DNA of 64,000 nt from CAZSBG01 sp964605145 (GTDB lineage Bacteria > Zhuqueibacterota > Zhuqueibacteria > Thermofontimicrobiales > Thermofontimicrobiaceae): positions 15,719 through 79,718 of the forward strand of contig CAZSBG010000014.1 in NCBI GenBank assembly GCA_964605145.1, read 5' to 3'. Numbering within the stretch: position 1 is the first letter of the stretch; each line of letters opens with the position of its first letter. The translations under genes and the position numbers were made by a program. Positions 27,150-36,402 of the stretch are shown piece after piece. The notes under the pieces were generated by a model. The model did no database searches and was not told the origin of the DNA. It worked only from the letters and a program-made list of their open reading frames with translations.

Positions 27150-28136
27150 TCAATACCCTTCAGATTTCAAATATTTATCGACATCCATTCCGAAATGTAA
27201 TCCTTTTTCTTCAAGGATTTTATTCAATTCAGACAATGACTTTCTACCGAAATTTCGGAACTTCAACATTTCCTGCTCGTCTCTACGAACAAGATCACCA
27301 ATTGTCTTAATATTGGCTGCCATCAGACAATTATGAGAGCGAACGGAGAGCTCCAGCTCATCCACACTCATTTTCAACAATTTTCGAGTTCTCAACGTAT
27401 CTTCATCAATTTCAGGGCTTTCCTCCTGTTCCGGTTCAATATCAAAATTGATGAATAACTGAATATGATCCTTCAGAATTTTTCCTGCATAGTTCAACGC
27501 ATCATCCGGTGTTATGCTGCCATCTGTGGTGATATCAAGTATCAATTTCTCATAATCGACCTTCTGTCCCACACGCGTGTTTTCAATCTTGAATGCAACA
27601 TTTTTGACAGGTGAAAAAATTGCATCGACTGGAATTGTACCGATCGGTTGATCCGGCAATTTATTTTCTTCTGCGGGCACATAGCCTTTGCCTCGCCCAA
27701 CCTTTAATTCCAGTCTGAATTGTGCGTCTTTATTCAACGTGGCAATGTGTTGATCAGGATTTAACACTTCAAAGTCACTCGTTCCATCCAGGATATCACC
27801 GGCTTTGAAAATTTTAGGACCAACCATATCCAATGTGACTTTTTCCGGTCTTTTGTTGATTAATTTGATACGCACCTGTTTTAAATTAAGAATAACTTCA
27901 GCGACATCTTCGACCACACCAGGTATGGTCGAAAATTCATGAAGTACGTTCTCAACTCGGATAGATATTATTGCAGCACCAGGCAACGAAGACAGCAGTA
28001 CGCGGCGCAATGCATTTCCTATGGTTACACCAAACCCTCGTTCAAGAGGTTGGACGGTAAATTTACCATAGTTATTTGTATATGTTAATTCGTCAAGTTC
28101 AACGCCATCCGGCATACGAAAATTTGGCCAATTCAT
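27150..28136 (-). CDS. rpoA: DNA-directed RNA polymerase subunit alpha
   Basis: 328 residues from the ATG at 28136, which has GAGGAG 8 bases upstream; a GTG three codons earlier is too close to that site. The N-terminal dimerisation domain (residues ~1-230) has the LERGFGVTIGNALRRVLLSS signature, and the C-terminal domain (about 245-320) keeps VRSHNC with the DNA-contacting Arg and NFGRKSL. Alpha nucleates polymerase assembly and binds UP elements and activators. It lies between rpsD and rplQ as in most bacteria. Confidence 0.97.
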   Translation of the reverse strand: MNWPNFRMPDGVELDELTYTNNYGKFTVQPLERGFGVTIGNALRRVLLSSLPGAAIISIRVENVLHEFSTIPGVVEDVAEVILNLKQVRIKLINKRPEKVTLDMVGPKIFKAGDILDGTSDFEVLNPDQHIATLNKDAQFRLELKVGRGKGYVPAEENKLPDQPIGTIPVDAIFSPVKNVAFKIENTRVGQKVDYEKLILDITTDGSITPDDALNYAGKILKDHIQLFINFDIEPEQEESPEIDEDTLRTRKLLKMSVDELELSVRSHNCLMAANIKTIGDLVRRDEQEMLKFRNFGRKSLSELNKILEEKGLHFGMDVDKYLKSEGY

Positions 28137-28226
28137 CACTCTCACTCCTCATGAATAGAGGTTTCCAATCCCTATGAATAATCCTCTTAATTAAATGGCG
28201 AAAATTATTATTAGGATTATTAACGA

Positions 28227-28856
28227 CTACTTTGAATACAACTCAACTATTAATGATTCATTTATTTGATCTGGAATTTCCGATCGTTCCGGCAAATTTA
28301 ATAATGTTCCGCTTAAATTTGCTTTATTCAAGCTCAACCAATTGTATTGCCGATCATCTTTAATTTTTCTTAGCGAAGAGTGAACAACAGCCATTTTTTT
28401 GCTTTTTTCTTTCACCTGAACGACATCTCCGACGCGCACCACATAGGATGGTACATCCACCGATCGATTGTTTACCATGAAATGTCGATGCCGCACTAAT
28501 TGCCTGGCTGTTTTACGGGAAGGTGCAAATCCTAACCGATAGACAACATTATCTAAGCGAGTTTCGAGTAATTGCAGCAAATTTTCGCCTGTAATCCCTT
28601 TCATCCGTTCAGCTTTTTCAAAATAATTGCGAAATTGATTTTCCAGGATTCCGTAGATTCGGCGTACTTTTTGCTTTTCCCGAAGCTGTATTCCATATTC
28701 AGATTGTTTCATACGTCTGCTTCGACCATGCTGGCCCGGGGCATAGCCCTTTCTTTCAAAGGGGCACTTGTTGGTATTACATTTTGTGCCTTTCAGAAAA
28801 AGCTTCTGATTCTCCCGTCGACATAATTTACAATCAGCTCCTTTATATCTTGCCAT
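28227..28856 (-). CDS. rpsD: 30S ribosomal protein S4
   Basis: 209 residues, full length. This is the zinc-binding form: Cys9, Cys12, Cys26 and Cys31 (CKLC ... C-x4-C). The S4 RNA-binding domain around residues 98-160 (RLDNVVYRLGFAPSR) is intact. S4 binds 16S rRNA early in small-subunit assembly and in enterobacteria represses the alpha operon. A GGAGG lies 10 bases before the ATG. Confidence 0.97.
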   Translation of the reverse strand: MARYKGADCKLCRRENQKLFLKGTKCNTNKCPFERKGYAPGQHGRSRRMKQSEYGIQLREKQKVRRIYGILENQFRNYFEKAERMKGITGENLLQLLETRLDNVVYRLGFAPSRKTARQLVRHRHFMVNNRSVDVPSYVVRVGDVVQVKEKSKKMAVVHSSLRKIKDDRQYNWLSLNKANLSGTLLNLPERSEIPDQINESLIVELYSK

Positions 28857-28902
28857 CTATTTAAAGCCTCCAGAAATTGCTTTCAAACTAATTTTCATTT
28901 TA

Positions 28903-29292
28903 TTATACACGACGTCTTTTAGGAGGACGACAACCATTATGTGGAATGGGTGTCACATCCTTAATTGCAGTTATTTCAAGGCCTGCAGCCTGAATTGAAC
29001 GTACAGCAGCTTCCCGTCCACTTCCAGGGCCTTTGACCAATACCTCAACCCGCTGAAGCCCAAGTTCTTTAGCCTCTTTCACAGCGGTTTCTGCTGCTAA
29101 CTGGGCGGCAAAAGGCGTACTCTTTCGAGACCCTTTAAAACCAACTCGACCTGCTGATGCCCATGAAATAACATTGCCATAATTATCTGTTAATGCAATG
29201 ATTGTATTGTTAAATGTTGCTTTAATATGGGCAACGCCTGTTGCTTCAACCTTTTCGCGTTTCTTTCCTCTTTTACCTCTAGGATTTGCCAA
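28903..29292 (-). CDS. rpsK: 30S ribosomal protein S11
   Basis: 129 residues with the S11 core: VAHIKATFNNTI, GFKGSRKSTPFAAQ and the C-terminal THE-equivalent region DVTPIPHNGCRPPKRRRV. S11 forms part of the platform of the 30S subunit near the mRNA exit. It sits between rpsM and rpsD in the alpha operon. Confidence 0.97.
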   Translation of the reverse strand: MANPRGKRGKKREKVEATGVAHIKATFNNTIIALTDNYGNVISWASAGRVGFKGSRKSTPFAAQLAAETAVKEAKELGLQRVEVLVKGPGSGREAAVRSIQAAGLEITAIKDVTPIPHNGCRPPKRRRV

Positions 29293-29343
29293 AGTTTACC
29301 TCCAAGAAAATGACTTTGGAATGTTATCTCTAACTATGAGTTA

Positions 29344-29715
29344 TTATTTTACTTTTTTCCGAACACCGCCTGATTTTTTTCGACCTGACCGGGTTCGAGC
29401 GTTTGTATGTGTTCTTTGTCCACGTACGGGCAGTCCACGACGATGCCTGATACCTCGGTAACAACCGATATCCATCAACCGTTTAACATTCATCGATAAT
29501 TCGGCACGTAATGATCCTTCAACCTTATAATCCGATAGTATTGTACGAATTCGACCGACTTCATCATTCGACAGGTTTTTCACACGTGTATCAGGATTTA
29601 CTTTTGCTTTGGTAATGATTTCTCTCGATGATGATTGACCAATACCAAATATATATGTCAATGCGACTTCAACCCTTTTATCTTTGGGAAGATCTACTCC
29701 TGCAATTCGAGCCAA
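29344..29715 (-). CDS. rpsM: 30S ribosomal protein S13
   Basis: 123 residues with ARIAGVDLP at the start, the GIG motif (YIFGIGQSSS), GCYRGIRHRRGLPVRGQ and a basic C-terminal tail that reaches the P-site tRNA. S13 forms the head bridge with the large subunit. AGGAGG precedes the ATG. It is the first of rpsM-rpsK-rpsD-rpoA-rplQ, 30 bp after rpmJ. Confidence 0.97.
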   Translation of the reverse strand: MARIAGVDLPKDKRVEVALTYIFGIGQSSSREIITKAKVNPDTRVKNLSNDEVGRIRTILSDYKVEGSLRAELSMNVKRLMDIGCYRGIRHRRGLPVRGQRTHTNARTRSGRKKSGGVRKKVK

Positions 29716-29745
29716 GATTTCCTCCTGCTTAAAATGTTAAATATT

Positions 29746-29859
29746 CTAACCTTGTCTTTGTTTATGGCGAGGATTTTTACAGATTACCCTGATTTTACCT
29801 CTTCGCTTAATAATTTTGCAATTATCACACATTTTTTTTACTGAAGCACGTACTTTCAT
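29746..29859 (-). CDS. rpmJ: 50S ribosomal protein L36
   Basis: 37 residues: MKVRASVKKMCDNCKI followed by the basic RRGKIRVICKNPRHKQRQG end. The zinc ligands Cys11, Cys14, Cys27 and His32 are all present, so this is the zinc-dependent form. It lies between infA and rpsM, its usual site. Confidence 0.95.
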   Translation of the reverse strand: MKVRASVKKMCDNCKIIKRRGKIRVICKNPRHKQRQG

Positions 29860-29920
29860 TTTTCTCCACCATAAAATAAATAGCGTTCAAATTTCATGAA
29901 AATCATTCAGAATTCGAGAA

Positions 29921-30139
29921 CTACTTATACCGATAGGTAATTCTGCCCCGGGTTAAATCATACGGTGAAAGCTCAACGGTGACCTTGTCACCCGGCAGTA
30001 TTTTAATGAAATGCATTCTCATTTTTCCGGATATATGGGCCAGCACCTGGTGACCGTTCTCCAATTCTACTTTAAATGATGCATTTGGAAGAGTTTCAAT
30101 AATCGTTCCATCAACTTTTATTGGTTCTTCCTTAGGCAT
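29921..30139 (-). CDS. infA: Translation initiation factor IF-1
   Basis: 72 residues, exactly the family length, a single S1/OB fold (VDGTIIETLPNASFKVELENG, VLAHISGKMRMHFIKILPGD, SPYDLTRGRITYRYK). IF-1 occupies the A site during initiation. It lies between map and rpmJ with 17 bp to map. Confidence 0.97.
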   Translation of the reverse strand: MPKEEPIKVDGTIIETLPNASFKVELENGHQVLAHISGKMRMHFIKILPGDKVTVELSPYDLTRGRITYRYK

Positions 30140-30156
30140 AAATTAACTCCCTGAGT

Positions 30157-30906
30157 TTAAATTCCACTTGTTAAAATATCAGAACCACTTGTTGTGATTG
30201 CTACCGTATGTTCAAAATGGGCGGATGGCTGACCATCTATTGTTCGTACTGTCCATTGATCTTTTTCGATAAATACCTTATAACTACCCAGATTAACCAT
30301 TGGTTCGATTGCGAAGACCATGCCTTCCTTCAATTTTGGTCCCTGATTCGGCGGACCATAGTTCGGAATTTGAGGGTCTTCGTGAAGCTTCTTGCCAATA
30401 CCGTGACCGACTAAATCACGAACAACTGAAAAACCGGCTGACTCGACGTGAGTCTGAATTGCATGAGAGATATCTGAAAGCCTTCTGCCAGGTTCAATGA
30501 TATTTATTCCATCAGCCAAAGCCTGTTTTGTAACGTCTACCAGTTTTTTTCTTCCCGGATCTGTGTTGCCAACGACAAAAGTTTTTGCTGCGTCACTGAA
30601 ATATCCATTTAACTCGACACCCATATCGATACTGACTATGCTGCCCTCTTCCAGCTTTCTATTTCCGGGAATTCCGTGCACGACCTGGTCATCAATCGAG
30701 ATACATGCTGATGCTGGAAAACCATGATACCCTTTAAAAGCAGGCCGCGCCCCCCTGGAACGAATGAACTGTTCAGCCTCACCATCAATTTCCTGAGTTG
30801 TAACTCCCGCTCGGATCATCTGTCCTAATAATTGAAATGTATTAACGAGAACTTTACAACTGTTTCTGATTAAGGCTATTTCCTGGGGACTTTTTATTCG
30901 AATCAT
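30157..30906 (-). CDS. map: Type I methionine aminopeptidase
   Basis: 249 residues. It removes the initiator Met from new proteins. The dinuclear metal ligands are all visible: Asp94 (SIDMGV), Asp105 (FSDAAKTF), His168 (GHGIG), Glu201 (AIEPM) and Glu232 (FEHT); His78 of the active site is also present. There is no N-terminal zinc extension. The ATG directly follows the adk stop, so translation is coupled. Confidence 0.97.
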   Translation of the reverse strand: MIRIKSPQEIALIRNSCKVLVNTFQLLGQMIRAGVTTQEIDGEAEQFIRSRGARPAFKGYHGFPASACISIDDQVVHGIPGNRKLEEGSIVSIDMGVELNGYFSDAAKTFVVGNTDPGRKKLVDVTKQALADGINIIEPGRRLSDISHAIQTHVESAGFSVVRDLVGHGIGKKLHEDPQIPNYGPPNQGPKLKEGMVFAIEPMVNLGSYKVFIEKDQWTVRTIDGQPSAHFEHTVAITTSGSDILTSGI

Positions 30907-31560
30907 CTAATTTTTGACTTCATCAAGAAATACTCGTATTTCTCTCTGTATTTCATCGATTTTACCATCAGAATTGAATATTTTTAATTTACCCTTTTTC
31001 TGATAGTACTCCTGCAACGGTTTTGTTTTTTCATGATAAACTTTCAGTCGATTTCTCACCGTTGCTTCTGTGTCATCTGCCCTTTGAACAATTTCTCCGC
31101 CGCAAACGACACATTTATTATCTGACGGTGGAGGATTGGTAACCAGATTATAATCCTTTCCACACGTGCGGCAAACCCTTCGGCTTGTTAGTCGTTTGAC
31201 GATTTTATTTTCGTCCAGTTCAAGGCCGATGACGAAATCCACACAATTTTTATTTTGTTGACAGTGCCTGTCAAGCGCAATGGCCTGTTTAACCGTTCTT
31301 GGAAAACCATCCAGAATAAATCCATTTTTACAATCATCATCGAGAAGACGTTCTTCGATGAGACCAATCATTAATCCATCCGGCACAAGTTCTCCCTTAT
31401 CCATGTACTGTTCCGCCTGTTGTCCTAACTCGGTGCCTTTTTCAATCGCGGATCTCAGTATATCACCGGTTGATATATTGGGTATTCCATAATATGCACT
31501 TAGAATTTTCCCCTGGGTACCTTTTCCTGTTCCAGGAGCCCCCAACATGATTAATCTCAT
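30907..31560 (-). CDS. adk: Adenylate kinase, zinc-LID type
   Basis: 217 residues. It interconverts ATP, ADP and AMP. The P-loop is GAPGTGKGT (residues 8-16), with DGFPRT and the long LID domain. The LID carries four cysteines (130, 133, 150, 153), so it holds a structural zinc as in Gram-positive and many other bacteria. GGAG lies upstream of the ATG. It is in the common secY-adk-map-infA order. Confidence 0.97.
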   Translation of the reverse strand: MRLIMLGAPGTGKGTQGKILSAYYGIPNISTGDILRSAIEKGTELGQQAEQYMDKGELVPDGLMIGLIEERLLDDDCKNGFILDGFPRTVKQAIALDRHCQQNKNCVDFVIGLELDENKIVKRLTSRRVCRTCGKDYNLVTNPPPSDNKCVVCGGEIVQRADDTEATVRNRLKVYHEKTKPLQEYYQKKGKLKIFNSDGKIDEIQREIRVFLDEVKN

Positions 31561-31597
31561 AATATCGATCTCCAGTGGAGAGCATGTCTATTGCTTT

Positions 31598-32932
31598 TTA
31601 GGCTCTTCTTCTTCCCTTCAGTTTTCCGCCTTTCATAAATCCATCGTAGTGGCGCATGAGCAAATGAGATTCAATCTGTTGCAATGTATCTAATGCCACA
31701 CCGACAATAATGAGCAAAGATGTTCCCCCGAAAAACGAAGCAAACGTAAATGATACATTGGTAAACTTTGTCACGAAGTACGGAAAGATTGCAATGATCG
31801 CCAGAAAAATTGATCCTGGCAATGTAATTCGTGTTAGTATATTATCAATAAATTCAGACGTCTTTTTTCCAGGACGAACGCCGGGGATAAATCCACCGGA
31901 TTTTTTCATATTATCAGCGACATCAATCGGATTGAATGCGATAGCCGTATAAAAGTAAGTGAAGAAAACTATCATGCCGCCATAGATTATCCAGTAAATA
32001 ATGGACGTCGCTTCAAAATAGCTTGCGACAGTTGCTACAAATTCACTGCCAGGAAAAAATGTTTTTATTGTATTCGGGACAAACATAATTGCCTGAGCAA
32101 AAATAATTGGCATCACGCCTGCTGTATTCACGCGAAGCGGAATATGTGTGCTTTGCCCGCCATACACCTTTCTACCAACAACGCGCTGAGCATACTGCAC
32201 CGGAATTTTTCTCGTGCCCTGGGTCAGCATAACCACGGCAGCGATAGTGGCAATCATTAATGCCAATAAAAATACTTCGGTTAAAATCGCTCTGTTACCG
32301 CCCATGACCTGGGAAATTTCAGTTGCCAAAGCATTTGGGAACCGCGCAATAATTCCGATAAAGATAATTAATGAAATTCCATTTCCAATACCGCGCTCTG
32401 TAATTTGTTCACCCAACCACATAATGAGAATACACCCGCTGGTCATAGTAAACATGGTAAAGATTCTGAATGCAAAGCCGGGATCTGGGACAATCAACTG
32501 GCCCGAGGGTGAGGAACCGATGCTTTCAATAAACACGGCCAATCCGTACGATTGCAAGGCAGAAATCAGTACGGTTCCATAGCGAGTGTACTGCGTGATT
32601 TTCTTTCGTCCTTCTTCACCTTCTTTTTGAAGCTTCTGAAAGTAAGGTACAACTGCCCCCAACAACTGAAGAATAATTGATGCCGAAATGTATGGCATTA
32701 TCCCCAGAGCGAAAACTGTGGCCTGCATCAACGCGCCGCCGGCAAACATATCATACAGGCTGAAAATTCCTCCGCCGCCCATTTGTTCAAAAAATTCGAA
32801 AAGCGCTTTTCCATTAATACCTGGGACAGGTATGTGGCCACCAATTCGATAAACAATCAGAATCATTAATGTGAAGATAATTCGTTTTTTGAGATCGGGT
32901 ATTCGAAAAATACTCTGCATACTTTTAATCAT
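31598..32932 (-). CDS. secY: Protein translocase subunit SecY
   Basis: 444 residues with ten predicted membrane helices. Family motifs are present: GGHIPVPGI near the start, the plug region around GGALMQATVFALGIMPYI, GIGNGIS, and IGVALDT-like VGVALDTLQQIESHLLMRHYDGF near the end. SecY forms the protein-conducting channel with SecE, whose gene is at 58039-58221. The start overlaps the rplO stop by 4 bp (ATGA). Confidence 0.97.
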   Translation of the reverse strand: MIKSMQSIFRIPDLKKRIIFTLMILIVYRIGGHIPVPGINGKALFEFFEQMGGGGIFSLYDMFAGGALMQATVFALGIMPYISASIILQLLGAVVPYFQKLQKEGEEGRKKITQYTRYGTVLISALQSYGLAVFIESIGSSPSGQLIVPDPGFAFRIFTMFTMTSGCILIMWLGEQITERGIGNGISLIIFIGIIARFPNALATEISQVMGGNRAILTEVFLLALMIATIAAVVMLTQGTRKIPVQYAQRVVGRKVYGGQSTHIPLRVNTAGVMPIIFAQAIMFVPNTIKTFFPGSEFVATVASYFEATSIIYWIIYGGMIVFFTYFYTAIAFNPIDVADNMKKSGGFIPGVRPGKKTSEFIDNILTRITLPGSIFLAIIAIFPYFVTKFTNVSFTFASFFGGTSLLIIVGVALDTLQQIESHLLMRHYDGFMKGGKLKGRRRA

Positions 32933-33369
32933 AGAACAGATATCCTCCCTTGGGCAGACGCAATCTTATCCTTTGCAGATTGACTGAACGCATGTGCAGA
33001 AATTTCGATTTTTCTGTTTATCTCACCATCGCCCAACACCTTCACCGGCATATCTTTTTTTCGAATCAGTCCTTTTTCGAATAAAATTTCAGGATCAATT
33101 TTGGCAATGTCATTAATCCGTTCCAAATCTCTTAGATTAATCACCTGAAATTGTTTTCGAAATCGATTGTAGAATCCTCTTTTCGGTAAACGCCTCTGTA
33201 ATGGAGTTTGTCCACCTTCGAATCCGGATTTGGTTTTGAAACCTGATCTTGAGTGAGCACCTTTATGTCCGCGACAACTGGTACCGCCATGTCCAGAGCC
33301 GGGTCCTCGACCGACGCGCTTTCTCTTTTTTCTCGATCCGGGTGCGTATGATAATGTGCCTAAATTCAT
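32929..33369 (-). CDS. rplO: 50S ribosomal protein L15
   Basis: 146 residues. The N-terminal glycine/arginine-rich extension (SRKKRKRVGRGPGSGHGGTS) threads into 23S rRNA and the L15 domain follows. It assembles late into the large subunit. It lies between rpmD and secY, with a 4-bp overlap with secY. Confidence 0.97.
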   Translation of the reverse strand: MNLGTLSYAPGSRKKRKRVGRGPGSGHGGTSCRGHKGAHSRSGFKTKSGFEGGQTPLQRRLPKRGFYNRFRKQFQVINLRDLERINDIAKIDPEILFEKGLIRKKDMPVKVLGDGEINRKIEISAHAFSQSAKDKIASAQGRISVL

Positions 33370-33391
33370 ATATTCCTCTATTTCGTTTTGC

Positions 33392-33583
33392 CTATTCTTC
33401 TACATCCACTAAATGACCCACTTTATTGATCATACCACGAATTTGCGGAGTGTCGGTATGTTCAACAGTCTGGTGAATTTTACGCAATCCCAACGCACGA
33501 ACAGTTAGTTTCTGTTTTACATTATAACCAATAACACTTCGCTTCAGCGTAATTTTCAAAGTTTTAGTTTTCTCTTTCGCCAT
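33392..33583 (-). CDS. rpmD: 50S ribosomal protein L30
   Basis: 63 residues matching L30 (LKITLKRSVIGYNVKQKLTVRALGLRK and MINKVGHLVDVEE). L30 is absent from some bacterial groups, so its presence is mildly informative. It sits between rpsE and rplO in the spc operon. Confidence 0.95.
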   Translation of the reverse strand: MAKEKTKTLKITLKRSVIGYNVKQKLTVRALGLRKIHQTVEHTDTPQIRGMINKVGHLVDVEE

Positions 33584-33634
33584 TATATTTCTCTGTTAAT
33601 TTATATGTACAAAATAGTTAAAGAAACAACTAAT

Positions 33635-34156
33635 TTATGAAACTGGTTTAGAAAATACTTCACGATTGGAGATGCCTTTTTTTCTGGCTACTTTTGATAC
33701 ATCCAGTAAATTCTCCAACGCAGCCATCGTTGCTTTAACAACGTTATGAGGATTGGAAGACCCTATGGATTTCGTGAGTATATCCTGAACACCTACAGAT
33801 TCCAGCACAGCACGCACGGCTCCACCGGCGATTACGCCAGTACCAGCCGAAGCTGGTTTCAGAAATACGCGGGCGCCGCCATATTTGGACACTATTTCAT
33901 GCGGGATAGTCCCTTTAACCAGAGGAATTCGTTTCAAGTTCTTCTTCGCGTTGTCAGCCCCTTTGGTAATTGCGTCAGTGACTTCGTTGGCTTTTCCCAG
34001 TCCGATGCCTACATGACCATTTCCATCACCAACAACGACAATTGCGTTAAAACTAAATCGTCGACCACCTTTTACGACTTTTGCAACGCGATTTATCTGA
34101 ACAACTCGCTCCTTTAGATCAAGTTCATTGGGGCTAATACGATCGACTTTCTTCAC
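33635..34156 (-). CDS. rpsE: 30S ribosomal protein S5
   Basis: 173 residues. The double-stranded RNA-binding region (VVKGGRRFSFNAIVVVGDG) and C-terminal domain (GVIAGGAVRAVLESVG) are complete. S5 lines the mRNA entry and contributes to fidelity. It follows rplR by 21 bp. Confidence 0.97.
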   Translation of the reverse strand: MKKVDRISPNELDLKERVVQINRVAKVVKGGRRFSFNAIVVVGDGNGHVGIGLGKANEVTDAITKGADNAKKNLKRIPLVKGTIPHEIVSKYGGARVFLKPASAGTGVIAGGAVRAVLESVGVQDILTKSIGSSNPHNVVKATMAALENLLDVSKVARKKGISNREVFSKPVS

Positions 34157-34177
34157 AATCTCTCTCCAACTTTATCG

Positions 34178-34552
34178 TTAAAATTTTAATCCGCCTTTAC
34201 GTGCACCATCTGCAACAGCTTTTATACGGCCATGATAAATGTACCCATTACGATCAAAAACAACAGATTCATATTTCAAATCTTTGGCCTTTTTAGCGAT
34301 GCTTTCGCCAACCAGCGTTGCGACTTCAACTTTTGATTTTGCTTTTCCGACTTTTTCTTTTAAGTCTTTATTCAGACTTGAAACTCCTGTGATCGTTTTC
34401 TGACTTTTATCATCGACGAGCTGCGCATAGATATTATTGAGACTTTTAAACACAACCAATCGAGGACGTTCCGAGGTACCGTGAACTTTTTTCCGGATAC
34501 TTCTTTTTTTTCGGAGCCGAACTGCAAGTTTTTTATTTCCTTTGCTGCTCAT
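34178..34552 (-). CDS. rplR: 50S ribosomal protein L18
   Basis: 124 residues from the ATG at 34552. A GTG three codons earlier also opens the frame, but it sits only 2 bases after AAAGGA. L18 motifs are clear (RKKRSIRKKVHGTSERPRL, SLNNIYAQLVDD, GYIYHGRIKAVADGAR). It binds 5S rRNA together with L5. Confidence 0.96.
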   Translation of the reverse strand: MSSKGNKKLAVRLRKKRSIRKKVHGTSERPRLVVFKSLNNIYAQLVDDKSQKTITGVSSLNKDLKEKVGKAKSKVEVATLVGESIAKKAKDLKYESVVFDRNGYIYHGRIKAVADGARKGGLKF

Positions 34553-34592
34553 AAAGCACACATTCCTTTACTAATGTTAATTCTTTCTTCTA

Positions 34593-35135
34593 TTAGGCAG
34601 CTGTTTTGCCAGCCTTACGACGTATATATTCATTCTCATACTTGACTCCTTTGCCCTTATACGGTTCAGGAGGTCGGAATGAACGTATTTTCGCTGCAAC
34701 CTGTCCGACGAGCTGCTTGTCAAATCCTTTTATCGTAATAGTCGTTGGATTTTCCAGAGTAATTTCAATTCCTTCAGGCGGTTTGAATAAGATCGGATGA
34801 GAATACCCGAGCGCCAATTGCAAATTTTTACCTTTGAGTTCAGCGCGATAACCTACGCCAACAATTTGCAGTTTTTTTGTGAAGCCATCCGTGACTCCAA
34901 CCACCATATTGTTAATCAAGGAACGATACAATCCATGAAGCGCACGATGATTCTTGTTGTCAGTAGGCCGGCTCACCTGAACCATATTTTTCTCGCTATC
35001 GTATTCAACCGTTATCGATGGGTTAAATTCCTGTTCTAACTTCAAATTCCCTTTTGAGACCTTAATGACATTATGCTCAATCTTTATATCTACGCCTTGT
35101 GGAATTTTGATTGGTTTTTTGCCAATTCGTGACAA
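34593..35135 (-). CDS. rplF: 50S ribosomal protein L6 (TTG start)
   Basis: 180 residues beginning (M)SRIGKKPIKIPQGV, the family start. The initiator is TTG at 35135 with AAGGAG 7 bases upstream. The open frame continues to 35204, but that would overlap the rpsH end at 35161 by over 40 bp and add residues not found in L6, so the shorter form is preferred. The end has the L6 signature PYKGKGVKYENEYIRRKAGK. L6 lies near the factor-binding site of the large subunit. Confidence 0.95.
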   Translation of the reverse strand: MSRIGKKPIKIPQGVDIKIEHNVIKVSKGNLKLEQEFNPSITVEYDSEKNMVQVSRPTDNKNHRALHGLYRSLINNMVVGVTDGFTKKLQIVGVGYRAELKGKNLQLALGYSHPILFKPPEGIEITLENPTTITIKGFDKQLVGQVAAKIRSFRPPEPYKGKGVKYENEYIRRKAGKTAA

Positions 35136-35160
35136 TTTTATACTCCTTTTACTATTTTTT

Positions 35161-35559
35161 TTACCAGATATAACACAAAACTTCACCACCCACACCGTAC
35201 TCACGGGCTTCTCTGTCGGTCAAAACCCCTTTGGATGTGGAAAGAATAGCGATGCCAAGATTATTCAACACGCGAGGGATCTCATCAGATTTTACATATT
35301 TCCGAAGTCCTGGCCTGCTCACTTTTTTTAAAGCGCTGATTATGCTCTTTTCATCTTCATCATATTTAAGATAAATACGAATCAGACCCTGCTTGCCATC
35401 GTCGATCTTTATATAGCTTTTTATATATCGATAATCCAATAAAAGTTTTGTGATTTCCTCTTTCAATCCTGAAAAAGGAATATCGACTTTTGTATGTTTT
35501 GCCGATATAGCGTTTCTAATCCTGGTTAAATAATCGGCAACTGGATCAGTCATTGACAT
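35161..35559 (-). CDS. rpsH: 30S ribosomal protein S8
   Basis: 132 residues (MTDPVADYLTRIRNA start, VLTDREAREYGVGGEVLCYIW end with the GGE motif). S8 binds helix 21 of 16S rRNA and in enterobacteria is the spc operon repressor. It lies between rpsN and rplF. Confidence 0.97.
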   Translation of the reverse strand: MSMTDPVADYLTRIRNAISAKHTKVDIPFSGLKEEITKLLLDYRYIKSYIKIDDGKQGLIRIYLKYDEDEKSIISALKKVSRPGLRKYVKSDEIPRVLNNLGIAILSTSKGVLTDREAREYGVGGEVLCYIW

Positions 35560-35594
35560 TGATTAATTCTCCGTTAAAATTTATATGATTCAAA

Positions 35595-35780
35595 TTACCA
35601 ACTTGATTTTACTACACCAGGAATCTGTCCTTCGAGAGCCAATTCCCTGAAGCAAATGCGGCAAATTCCAAATTTTCTGTAATAGCCACGAGGACGTCCG
35701 CATCTGGAGCACCGGTTATATTCTCTCACCTGGTACTTTTTTTTCTTTTTGGCTTTTGCTATGAGCGCTTTCTTTGCCAA
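35595..35780 (-). CDS. rpsN: 30S ribosomal protein S14, zinc-binding type
   Basis: 61 residues, the short S14 type Z. Four cysteines at 24, 27, 40 and 43 (CSRC, CRIC) bind zinc, and the conserved GYYRKFGICR and LALEGQIPGV segments are present. It has a lysine-rich leader of about ten residues. It lies between rplE and rpsH. Confidence 0.96.
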   Translation of the reverse strand: MAKKALIAKAKKKKKYQVREYNRCSRCGRPRGYYRKFGICRICFRELALEGQIPGVVKSSW

Positions 35781-35800
35781 ACTAACATCTCCTTGCTTAA

Positions 35801-36376
35801 TTAATGAACTTGTTCTTCATTTCTTTTGATGAAAGGCATACCAAATTGTCCCAACAATTCAAGTCCCTCTTCATCGGTTTTGGCTGTTGTCACAATGGTA
35901 ATGTTTAAGCCTCTTATTTTTTCAATTTTATCGTAATTGATTTCAGGAAAAACAATTTGTTCTTTGAAGCCTAAATTGTAATTTCCCCGACCATCCATTG
36001 ATCGATCGGATAAACCACGAAAATCACGAACACGGGGAATAGCAATTTTGATCAGCCGTTCCAAAAATTCATACATATGCCAGCCGCGCAACGTCACGAA
36101 ACACCCGATTGGCATTCCTGCGCGTAGCTTAAAATTCGAGATCGCTTTTTTGGCTTTTGTAATGGTAGGGCGTTGTCCCGAAATGACCATCAGTTCCTCC
36201 AAAGCCGTATCTAAAAATTTGCTATTTTCAATGGCCTCGCCAATCCCCATATTAATGACAATTTTTTCCAATCGAGGAACTTCCATGACATTTTTATAGC
36301 TAAATTTTTTCGTCAGATGGGGAATAATTTCAGCGCGATACGTTTTCAATAATGTTGGAAAATATTCCATTTTCAT
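35801..36376 (-). CDS. rplE: 50S ribosomal protein L5
   Basis: 191 residues, slightly longer than the 179 of E. coli, mostly at the N-terminus. Conserved L5 segments are visible (EKIVINMGIGEA, KAKKAISNFKLRAGMPIGC, GRGNYNLGFKEQIVFPEI). L5 contacts 5S rRNA and the P-site tRNA. An in-frame ATG two codons downstream is an alternative start. Confidence 0.97.
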   Translation of the reverse strand: MKMEYFPTLLKTYRAEIIPHLTKKFSYKNVMEVPRLEKIVINMGIGEAIENSKFLDTALEELMVISGQRPTITKAKKAISNFKLRAGMPIGCFVTLRGWHMYEFLERLIKIAIPRVRDFRGLSDRSMDGRGNYNLGFKEQIVFPEINYDKIEKIRGLNITIVTTAKTDEEGLELLGQFGMPFIKRNEEQVH

Positions 36377-36402
36377 GCCTATTTTACTAAATTAAATACT
36401 AT

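Noticed and set aside
35136..35204. Longer N-terminus for L6
   Set aside because: It would overlap the rpsH 3' end and add 23 residues with no match to L6; the TTG at 35135 has an ideal ribosome site.
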